Positions 5,568 to 11,899 of a stretch of 11,899 bases of DNA are shown piece after piece. A model generated the notes under the pieces. It saw only the letters and a program-made list of their open reading frames with translations, was not told the DNA's origin and ran no database searches. Both the position numbers and the translations under genes were made by a program. How positions within the stretch are numbered: position 1 is the stretch's first letter; each line of letters starts with the position of its first letter. The stretch lies in NCBI GenBank assembly GCA_934234185.1, contig CAKQHO010000108.1, positions 1-11,899 of the forward strand. The letters run 5' to 3'. This stretch comes from an uncultured Psychrobacillus sp. (GTDB lineage Bacteria; Bacillota; Bacilli; Bacillales_A; Planococcaceae).

Positions 5568-8489
5568 ATTCCCATATTGTGTTTCAGCCAAAGCTGTGAA
5601 ATACCCTGTTAATTCAAATGCTTCATTTGGCTTTAACTTCTGCTTCAGTAACATAATCTTTAACTCACTTGTGAGTTGACGTTTGAAATCTGTTTTGGAA
5701 GTCCAATCACTGATTGGCGTCACTTTTTCTTCAATAAAATGCTGTACTTCTACCGCTACTTCTTTAAGCTTGTAGTCTTCTTTATCCTCGCAAACTTCTT
5801 GCAGCTTGTTGTAATAAGGCTCTTGCAGATAGGTTAACCCACTCTTTGTATGGCCACTCGCTTTATCAAGCATTTCTTCTCGAATGCCATGATAATGTTC
5901 CAACAGTTCAAAAATGGTCAACTGACGATCTTTATATCGCTCAATTAACTCTTCTACTTTTTCTTTTAATGAGGTATAGAATACCTTATCTTCTTCAATA
6001 CGTACGGAAATCTCTTTCTTAATCGCATGTTCCATCTGTGCCGCTTTTGTTTCCGGCAGTACATTCTTATCCAACTCTTCTTTAAATGAAGCATCTAGGA
6101 TTGAAACAGCATCATGAGCGTCTATTCCTTCAGAATACAGATAATCATGAACCAACCGACGCACTTTTTCACCACACTCGGAGATATCCATTCCATCTTC
6201 AATTGAAAAGCGGGATTTGGCTAATTGGCGGATAACACCTGCATGTTTTAAATCAGCCACAAACCGTTCCGCTTTAGGACTTGGTAATACCTTATCCATA
6301 CTCTCTGCAAATCGTTTATAGGCAATATCGAAGTCAGCACGAATATCTTCATCCACTAAGCGCAGGATACTTTCTTCCAATTGATTCTTTTTCAAACCGT
6401 CAAAGAACTTCATGGTTGAACGATGACGTTGCTCCAACCTTGGCAGTTCTTCATCAATGGAATGCAAAGCACCTTGGACATCACTAGAACTAAAGATTTC
6501 AAGAGCTTGATCTAAAAAGCGTGATACGCCAAAGTAATCGACAATTAACCCATATGACTTATTCGCATCATACTTTCGGTTGGTTCGGGCGATGGCTTGC
6601 AATAAGTTATGCTCTTTTAAAGGCTTATCCAGATACATCACTTGTTCTATCGGCGCATCAAAGCCAGTCAACAATTTATCGCAAACAATCAACATAGAGA
6701 GTTTATCTTCAGCAAACGGTCGCTTGAATCGCTCAATCAGTTTCTTCTCTTCCTCTTTAGATACATGATAATTCCTCAAATCATCAACATCATTTTGCCC
6801 AGCTGAGAAAATAACGGCAGTTTCAAACTTATCCATGGCATATTCATCAATCAGTTTTTTATATTGAACAGCGGCATATCGAGAAACCGCGACGACTTGC
6901 GCCTTATAGCCATTGACTAATATTTTACTTTCAAAATGATGAATGATATCCAAAGCAATCTCCCGCATCCGTTCAGGAGCCGTCAATAACAATTGGTCAT
7001 TTACATATTTTTGTTTGATTTTCTCTTTCGCTTCATCATCATATTCATGGAAGGATCGAGCGAACAGTTCATCCAATGTTTCACCTTTCACATGTAGTTT
7101 AGGCAAACGCGATTCATAATAAATCGGAACCGTTGCACCATCCTCTACCGCCTGTTCAATGGTGTATTTATCGATATACGAACCAAATTTCCCAGTGGTA
7201 GAACGGGTTTTCTTATCAATTGGGGTACCCGTAAAACCAATAAACGTCGCGTTAGGTAAAGCTTTTCTCATGTTCAGGGCTAACCCTTTATATTGGGAAC
7301 GATGCGATTCATCCGTCATGACAATGATATTTTCTTCTTCTGAAATAATCGGAAAGGCCTTTTCCTCATTGCCTTGGAACTTTTGAATCAATGTCATAAC
7401 CGTGGTTCCTGGTCCTTTGGCCAATTGTTGCTTCAAATCTGCTACTGATGCAGCTTGTGTTGGATTAGGGAAACCGGATTGCTGGAATGTTTTTGTGATT
7501 TGGTCATCTAAGTCTTGTCGGTCCGTAACAATGACAAGCATTGGATTCTCCAACTCGACTTGCCTACGAAGCTTCATTGCCAAATAGACCATCGTCAATG
7601 ATTTCCCGGAACCTTGTGTATGCCATACCACCCCGCCACGCAAAGTTGGCTTCTTCTCTCGCATGATCCGTTCTATCGCTTTATTGACGGCACGATATTG
7701 TTGATAACGGGCAAGCTTTTTTACTTTCCCATCAAATACGATGAAGTTACGCATCAAATCAAGAACAGCTTCTTTCCGTAACATTCCGGACACAAGTACA
7801 TCTTGAGCGCGATTATTTTGAATTTCATCAAAAGTATATGGATAAGGATCCTTCCATAATCCGTAATGCTGCGCTTTTGCTAAGATTGTTCCTACTCTCG
7901 CTCGATCCCGGCTCGTCACAATCAGCATTTGATTATACCAGAACAGCTTTTCATTTGTAGCCATATAGCGTTCAAACTGTCTGACACCCTCTGGCAACTG
8001 CTTATCCACTTGTACTTTCGGGCTTTTGCATTCGATAAGAACTACCGGAAAACCATTAATATACAAGATAATGTCTGGGCGAATGGTGCCGGTAGCATTT
8101 TCTATAATCAACTGATTCACAACGAGAAAATCATTATTATTCACATGTTCAAAGTCGAATAGTTGTACCGTTTGATTTTTCTTCCCTGCTCCTACATCTT
8201 GCAGGACAGAAATCCCTTCACCAAATAGCCAGTCAAAAACCGTCTTATTCGCATGCCATACATCTTCCGCTTGCAGTGCTATAAATTGCTTCACTATCTT
8301 TTCGACATTATGTTCGTCTATCCAAGGGTTAAGTTTACGAATCGCATCGGCAAGGCGGTCCTCCAATATAATGCTAGCTTTAGAAGAACGTTCACTATCC
8401 AGCTCAGGACCTGTCATATGTGTATATCCATAACTCTTCAACTGGTCAATCAGCGGTAATTCAACCTCTGTATATTCCAATCCACTCAT
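5559..8489 (-). CDS. hsdR: Type I restriction enzyme R subunit (HsdR)
   Basis: The motor and nuclease subunit of the type I complex (R2M2S): it translocates DNA using ATP and cuts far from the recognition site. I count residues from the GTG at 8498. The N-terminal PD-(D/E)XK nuclease shows RPDIILYINGFPVVLIECKS, with D142, E156 and K158. The SF2 helicase motor has Walker A GSGKS (296-300), DESH box (396-399), GFTGTP (421-426), TGFDAP (611-616) and motif VI QAIARTNR (634-641). The helical C-terminal region (about 700-979) docks on the methyltransferase. The preferred start is the ATG at 8489, giving 976 residues, because AGGAGG lies 8 nt before it whereas it directly abuts the GTG. The gene begins 35 nt after the hsdS stop, last in the hsdM-hsdS-hsdR operon. 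Length and motifs are complete, so it is probably functional. Confidence 0.95.
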   Translation of the reverse strand: MSGLEYTEVELPLIDQLKSYGYTHMTGPELDSERSSKASIILEDRLADAIRKLNPWIDEHNVEKIVKQFIALQAEDVWHANKTVFDWLFGEGISVLQDVGAGKKNQTVQLFDFEHVNNNDFLVVNQLIIENATGTIRPDIILYINGFPVVLIECKSPKVQVDKQLPEGVRQFERYMATNEKLFWYNQMLIVTSRDRARVGTILAKAQHYGLWKDPYPYTFDEIQNNRAQDVLVSGMLRKEAVLDLMRNFIVFDGKVKKLARYQQYRAVNKAIERIMREKKPTLRGGVVWHTQGSGKSLTMVYLAMKLRRQVELENPMLVIVTDRQDLDDQITKTFQQSGFPNPTQAASVADLKQQLAKGPGTTVMTLIQKFQGNEEKAFPIISEEENIIVMTDESHRSQYKGLALNMRKALPNATFIGFTGTPIDKKTRSTTGKFGSYIDKYTIEQAVEDGATVPIYYESRLPKLHVKGETLDELFARSFHEYDDEAKEKIKQKYVNDQLLLTAPERMREIALDIIHHFESKILVNGYKAQVVAVSRYAAVQYKKLIDEYAMDKFETAVIFSAGQNDVDDLRNYHVSKEEEKKLIERFKRPFAEDKLSMLIVCDKLLTGFDAPIEQVMYLDKPLKEHNLLQAIARTNRKYDANKSYGLIVDYFGVSRFLDQALEIFSSSDVQGALHSIDEELPRLEQRHRSTMKFFDGLKKNQLEESILRLVDEDIRADFDIAYKRFAESMDKVLPSPKAERFVADLKHAGVIRQLAKSRFSIEDGMDISECGEKVRRLVHDYLYSEGIDAHDAVSILDASFKEELDKNVLPETKAAQMEHAIKKEISVRIEEDKVFYTSLKEKVEELIERYKDRQLTIFELLEHYHGIREEMLDKASGHTKSGLTYLQEPYYNKLQEVCEDKEDYKLKEVAVEVQHFIEEKVTPISDWTSKTDFKRQLTSELKIMLLKQKLKPNEAFELTGYFTALAETQYGNKK

Positions 8490-8524
8490 ACCGTTCACCT
8501 CCTGGGTAATAGGAGAGAGGCGGC

Positions 8525-9829
8525 TTACACCGTCACTCGAATCTTTCCTGTCAGAAGTTGTTGCATTAAGCCTTTTTTCAGTGCCAGATACTTTTCTTTC
8601 TCTTGTTCATAGCATTCTATTTGTTCATCTACTGATGAAAGGATAGATGCTATTTTTTGTTGTTCGTCAATTTTAGGTAAAGCTATATTGAAATTTTTTA
8701 TTAAGCCTAAGTTTAATCCAGATCTACCTTCACCAGTTAATCCTCTGAGTTTTTCATAACTATTTTCCAAATAGTAAAACAAATAGCCACTGTCATATTC
8801 TTCTGTTGGTAAAATACCAGCTAAAGATTGATTACAGGTAGTTTCTATTTCAAGTATAGCAACTGTTCCCCTAGTCTTCCCCTGTCCATTTAGTGCCATC
8901 ATAACTGTTCCGCATGGAAATATACTTGTATTAGAATTATTATAACCAAGCTCTGTAATTCTTTCTTTAACATCAGTTACCCTTTTTAAATTAACTTCAC
9001 CTGATGTCATCCATGGTATAGTGCCATTTTGCCAATATTCTATTCTTGACTTACTAGGAGTTCCTCCTGTTTTTACTGGTGCTATATCGTCTATTGATTT
9101 AACTTCCCAACTAACCGGTATCTCCCCAAACTCCGTCTGCTTAAATTCTTTATGCGCAATACCTTTTTTTAGCAATTGCTGCATTAAGCCTTTTTTCAGT
9201 TCTTTCGTTTTTTCAATCAGCTGTTCGGTATTCTCGATTTGCTCATCGACAGTTGAAAGGATTTCGGCGATTTTTTGTTGTTCTTCTAATGGTGGTATGG
9301 GAATACTAAGTTTACCAAGGTTTGTTCGAGTAATTCTCTTCCTAGTAGTACCTTGTTCATACTGTTGAGTATTTTTCAGATTATAGCCACTATTTAAATA
9401 GTAGTTTATATAAACAGAAGAAAACTTGTTTTTGTTTACCCTAAAAATGGTACAGTCTACAGCAGTAACCATTTCGTAATTAAGCTCTGGAATAATGCAT
9501 GAACGACCTGTTGGATCTGCCATCCGGCAAATAAGAATGTCTCCAGGATAGATTTTCTTACAATTTAATTCATTAAAAGATTCTTTGCTTATATATTTTT
9601 TCGAACTTTTATCAATGAATCTTCCTATCCCTATATTTCCAGTTTGGATTACTCTAATGCCTTCATTGGTTATATATTCAGCTTCTATCCAATCACCATC
9701 GACAAAACTATTCTCTATTGAATCATCAGCCATATCAGCAATTTTTACTATTTTCCATTCCAAAGGTAGCTCACCAATCTTAGTCATCTTATACCCTTCA
9801 CGCACAACATAATGACTTGCTACCATCAT
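8525..9829 (-). CDS. hsdS: Type I restriction-modification specificity subunit (HsdS)
   Basis: A 434-residue subunit that recognises a two-part DNA site and positions HsdM and HsdR. It shows the normal duplicated layout. The first target-recognition domain (about 20-180) starts at IGELPLEWKI and ends in SIPIPPLEEQQKIAEIL. A conserved coiled-coil spacer (about 181-220) ends in LKKGLMQQLL. The second recognition domain (about 233-385) starts at FGEIPVSWEV and includes TGGTPSKS and IPWMTSGEV. The second spacer (386-430) reads IDEQQKIASILSSVDEQIE and again ends in LKKGLMQQLL. The ATG at 9829 overlaps the hsdM stop as ATGA and has AGG 6 nt upstream; Met15 (9785-9787) is a possible later start. The recognition domains look more AT-rich than the spacers, as is common for exchanged modules. 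The target sequence cannot be read from the protein. Confidence 0.95.
   Translation of the reverse strand: MMVASHYVVREGYKMTKIGELPLEWKIVKIADMADDSIENSFVDGDWIEAEYITNEGIRVIQTGNIGIGRFIDKSSKKYISKESFNELNCKKIYPGDILICRMADPTGRSCIIPELNYEMVTAVDCTIFRVNKNKFSSVYINYYLNSGYNLKNTQQYEQGTTRKRITRTNLGKLSIPIPPLEEQQKIAEILSTVDEQIENTEQLIEKTKELKKGLMQQLLKKGIAHKEFKQTEFGEIPVSWEVKSIDDIAPVKTGGTPSKSRIEYWQNGTIPWMTSGEVNLKRVTDVKERITELGYNNSNTSIFPCGTVMMALNGQGKTRGTVAILEIETTCNQSLAGILPTEEYDSGYLFYYLENSYEKLRGLTGEGRSGLNLGLIKNFNIALPKIDEQQKIASILSSVDEQIECYEQEKEKYLALKKGLMQQLLTGKIRVTV
8562..8582. repeat. 21-bp direct repeat in hsdS, copy 1 (distal spacer)
   Basis: This 21-base stretch is identical to 9180-9200, 618 bp away in the same orientation. 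It encodes the end of the second conserved spacer (LKKGLMQQ). Such repeats arise from the internal duplication of HsdS and can act as sites for recombination that exchanges recognition domains. Confidence 0.85.
9180..9200. repeat. 21-bp direct repeat in hsdS, copy 2 (central spacer)
   Basis: Identical to 8562-8582. It encodes the end of the central spacer helix (LKKGLMQQ), just before the linker into the second recognition domain. Recombination between the two copies would remove the second recognition domain in frame, because the 618-bp distance is a multiple of three. Confidence 0.85.
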
Positions 9830-11319
9830 AACTCACCTAACCCTAATACACTTAAGTATCCATTCAACTTAGCTTTAATCTCCGAGCGATTACTTTCTAA
9901 TTCAGCAATCTCTTTAATAACCTTTTCTAAATCCACTTGCTCTTCTTCTTCTGATTTATCAATATAACGTGTAACGTTCAAGTTATAGTCATTGTTTTTG
10001 ATTTCTTCCAATGAAACAACACGAGCAAATTTCTCAATATCTTCATACCTATCAAATGCGCCCACGATCTTTTTAATGTCTTGTTCACGCAATGTATTTT
10101 GATTCTTACCTTCCTGATACTCATCTTCTGCAGCAACGAAGAATATTTTCCCTCTTCTTTCTTCTGTTTTGTTGCGGTTGAATATGAGGATACAAGCGGG
10201 AATTCCTGTACCATAGAAAAGATTTGAAGGTAAACCTACAACTGCCTCTAATAAATCCGATTCCAACAAGCCTTGACGGATTTTCCCTTCTGCACCGCCA
10301 CGGAACAGGACACCGTGCGGCATAACTACCCCAGCCATTCCATCTCCTTTTAATGAAGCAATCATATGTTGGATGAATGCATAATCGCCGGCATTTTTCG
10401 GTGGAATACCATAATGAAAACGCCCATATGAATCATGCTCAGCTTCTTCACGGCCCCATTCCTTTAATGAGAATGGAGGATTCGCAATTACTCGGTCAAA
10501 CAGCATGATTTCTCCATCTTCCACAAGCTTCGGCAGACGGATTGTGTCTCCTTTTTCAATGCGGTGATCCGGTAGGTTGTGTAATAATAGATTCATTTTC
10601 GCAATCGCCCATGTACCCAAGTTCTTCTCCTGACCGAATAGGGAAAGTGATTGTGGATTACCTCCATGTTCTTTTACATAGTCCACTGACTGAATCAACA
10701 TACCACCTGATCCACATGTAGGGTCATATACGCGCATACCTTCTTGTGGCTTGATCAGTTTTACAATCAATTCAACCACTTTCGATGGCGTATAGAATTC
10801 TCCACCCTTTTTCCCGGCATCATCAGCGAACATTTTAATTAAGTATTCATAAGCTCGCCCGAGCATATCAGGTTCAGAAAGATTAGCATTGCGCAAATCT
10901 AAGAGCGAGAAATGTTGCAATAGACGTTGTAAGACACTATCAGTTAATACTTCTTTACGGTTAAAATCAATCGGTGTCAATACACCTTCAAGTGTTACAT
11001 TCTCATTTTCTAAAGCTTCAAATGCTACATTGATTGCTGAACCAATATCAGACGCGTGTTTGCGGATTTCTTCCCAACGAGCCGCTTCCGGCACATAGAA
11101 TTGGTATTGATCTGGATCATCGACTAGTAGTTGTCCAATTTCTTCTCCATGTTCTTGAAGTAGCTCTATTTTATGCTCTTCAAATACGTCACTCAGACGC
11201 TTTAAGAATAATAATCCAAATATATAGTTCTTATAATCGCTTGAATCAACAGAGCCACGGAGGATGTCTGCTGACTTCCATAAGTGCGATTCTAACTCTT
11301 GTAATGTTAATTGACTCAT
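9826..11319 (-). CDS. hsdM: Type I restriction-modification methyltransferase subunit (HsdM)
   Basis: N6-adenine DNA methyltransferase; with HsdS it protects host DNA, and with HsdR it forms the restriction complex. The 497-residue protein begins MSQLTLQELESHLWKSADIL, a typical HsdM helical start. It has the GEFYTP motif (173-178), the S-adenosylmethionine-binding motif I DPTCGSGGML (199-208), the catalytic NPPF (280-283) and an acidic helical C-terminal arm (about 455-497) for contact with HsdS. The ATG at 11319 has AGG 7 nt upstream. An in-frame extension to 11481 exists, but it encodes an unrelated Ile/Tyr-rich text outside the family, so I reject it. First gene of the operon; its stop overlaps the hsdS ATG (ATGA). 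The 250-bp gap upstream must hold the promoter, but I see no convincing -35/-10 pair. Complete and probably active. Confidence 0.95.
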   Translation of the reverse strand: MSQLTLQELESHLWKSADILRGSVDSSDYKNYIFGLLFLKRLSDVFEEHKIELLQEHGEEIGQLLVDDPDQYQFYVPEAARWEEIRKHASDIGSAINVAFEALENENVTLEGVLTPIDFNRKEVLTDSVLQRLLQHFSLLDLRNANLSEPDMLGRAYEYLIKMFADDAGKKGGEFYTPSKVVELIVKLIKPQEGMRVYDPTCGSGGMLIQSVDYVKEHGGNPQSLSLFGQEKNLGTWAIAKMNLLLHNLPDHRIEKGDTIRLPKLVEDGEIMLFDRVIANPPFSLKEWGREEAEHDSYGRFHYGIPPKNAGDYAFIQHMIASLKGDGMAGVVMPHGVLFRGGAEGKIRQGLLESDLLEAVVGLPSNLFYGTGIPACILIFNRNKTEERRGKIFFVAAEDEYQEGKNQNTLREQDIKKIVGAFDRYEDIEKFARVVSLEEIKNNDYNLNVTRYIDKSEEEEQVDLEKVIKEIAELESNRSEIKAKLNGYLSVLGLGEL

Positions 11320-11568
11320 TCCAATACCTGCCTTCATGCCTATTATCATGTTATATTTTTTCAATTTTATTTTAACATAATTAGATATGATAACCCTATA
11401 GAACCAAATAGAATTATTTTTTCTAATCACATTTTCGTGTTGTGGAATTAATATACAAATACAAAGCCTTCGTATATACAATAGTGAACCAATATTTCAG
11501 ACATTATTTTCTAGAAGTAAGGCCTTCCATAATGATAGTGATATCCTTCGTTAATTTTTTATAGAATC

Positions 11569-11592
11569 AAAAAAAGCCCCACAAAGGAGCTT
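11569..11592 (-). terminator. Rho-independent terminator after mcrC
   Basis: On the minus strand, AAGCTCC (11592-11586) pairs with GGGGCTT (11580-11574) across a TTTGT loop with one G-U pair, and runs directly into a T tract (to 11569). It lies 16 nt after the McrC stop codon and separates that gene from the hsd operon downstream. Confidence 0.8.
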
Positions 11593-11608
11593 CGTAAACA
11601 CCACCCTA

Positions 11609-11899
11609 CTACAAATCATTCCGGGCAATATCATCTGATAGCCAAACCATGACAATCTTATCAAGCTGCCGGGCAATCAACCCAAAAGGCCGATTCAAAT
11701 CCAATGTCCTCACACTAATCTTATTACCACCCATCCTATAGTCATGATTCGGCGTTATGTCCTCATCTGTTTTAGCATATAGCAATAATCCGCTCACATT
11801 GCCTGTGTGATTTTTGTCTTTGTTTTTCACATACGTATAAATTTGATACAGATTATTGGACCTGAGAGTATGGCTGTCATATTGCTCAATGGTCTGCAT
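11609..11899 (-). CDS. mcrC: C-terminal end of McrC, nuclease subunit of McrBC (cut by window edge)
   Basis: At least 96 residues are present, open to the window edge; the Met at 11899 is probably internal, since the family is much longer. McrC joins McrB to cut DNA carrying modified cytosines, and supplies the nuclease active site. The fragment contains LRSNNLYQIYTYVKN, then VSGLLLYAKTDED, then NKISVRTLDLNRPF. It matches the E. coli McrC tail as I remember it (family pattern: NLYQ-x-x-x-Y...GGLLIYP...I-x-x-x-T-x-D-L). The catalytic D...E-x-K would lie just upstream or outside the window and cannot be checked. The reading frame is clean and a terminator follows, so this copy is likely alive, unlike the remnant at 2580-3175. 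Its mcrB would lie to the right. Confidence 0.75.
   Translation of the reverse strand: MQTIEQYDSHTLRSNNLYQIYTYVKNKDKNHTGNVSGLLLYAKTDEDITPNHDYRMGGNKISVRTLDLNRPFGLIARQLDKIVMVWLSDDIARNDL

Noticed and set aside
8490..8498. GTG at 8498 as the hsdR start
   Set aside because: AGGAGG directly abuts it, leaving no spacing; the ATG at 8489 is placed correctly.
9021..9368. Plus-strand open frame of 115 codons inside hsdS
   Set aside because: Cys/Ser/Phe-rich antisense shadow of hsdS, with no ribosome binding site.
11034..11375. Plus-strand open frame of 113 codons across the hsdM start
   Set aside because: Antisense to the conserved HsdM N-terminus, with no ribosome binding site and unlike any family I know.
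11320..11481. In-frame 54-codon upstream extension of hsdM
   Set aside because: It encodes Ile/Tyr-rich text with no relation to HsdM, while the ATG at 11319 has a good ribosome binding site and starts exactly where family members do.

Overview
The window looks like a defence island on the chromosome (or a large plasmid) of a low-GC Gram-positive bacterium, most likely a member of the Bacillaceae. The basis is the AT-rich sequence, strong AGGAGG-type ribosome binding sites, use of TTG as a start, intrinsic terminators with T tracts, and Bacillota-like protein sequences. I cannot name the species.

Left part (1-2170). A decayed minus-strand reading frame of unknown family runs off the left edge (2-232), with a possible P-loop remnant beside it. 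A plus-strand two-gene operon follows at 566-2134. The first gene encodes a DUF4868 protein resembling KwaB. The second encodes a small protein with four hydrophobic segments resembling KwaA. Together they look like a Kiwa anti-phage system with the gene order reversed relative to the E. coli system as I remember it. The operon has a likely promoter with an inverted repeat around its -10 box and ends in a clear terminator (2146-2169).

Gene graveyard (2392-3381, all minus strand). Overlapping fragments can be read in sequence: the C-terminus of an HsdR-like protein, the C-terminal third or so of McrB with a stop codon and frameshifts, and the N-terminus of McrC. The McrC fragment runs in frame into a piece of an IS21-family IstA transposase, which joins directly to the C-terminus of IstB. 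This is the remains of an old restriction locus eroded by an insertion sequence that itself later collapsed.

Middle (3518-5567). A minus-strand gene (3679-4671) of unknown function encodes a protein with a Cys/His zinc-binding cluster and an OB-like C-terminal half. It is divergent from a YgjP/DUF45 zinc metallopeptidase gene (4808-5533). The gap between them holds a mirrored pair of extended -10 promoters. The peptidase gene faces hsdR and shares a two-way terminator with it.

Right part (5559-11319, minus strand). A complete type I restriction-modification operon in the order hsdM-hsdS-hsdR appears intact in all three subunits: M and S overlap by 4 bp, and S and R are 35 bp apart. HsdM and HsdS form the adenine methyltransferase and recognition complex. 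HsdR adds the ATP-driven translocase and nuclease. At the right edge (11609-11899) is the C-terminus of a second McrC with its own terminator, so the type I operon lies between a dead mcrBC remnant and a second, possibly intact, mcrBC locus. No tRNA, rRNA or CRISPR array was seen.
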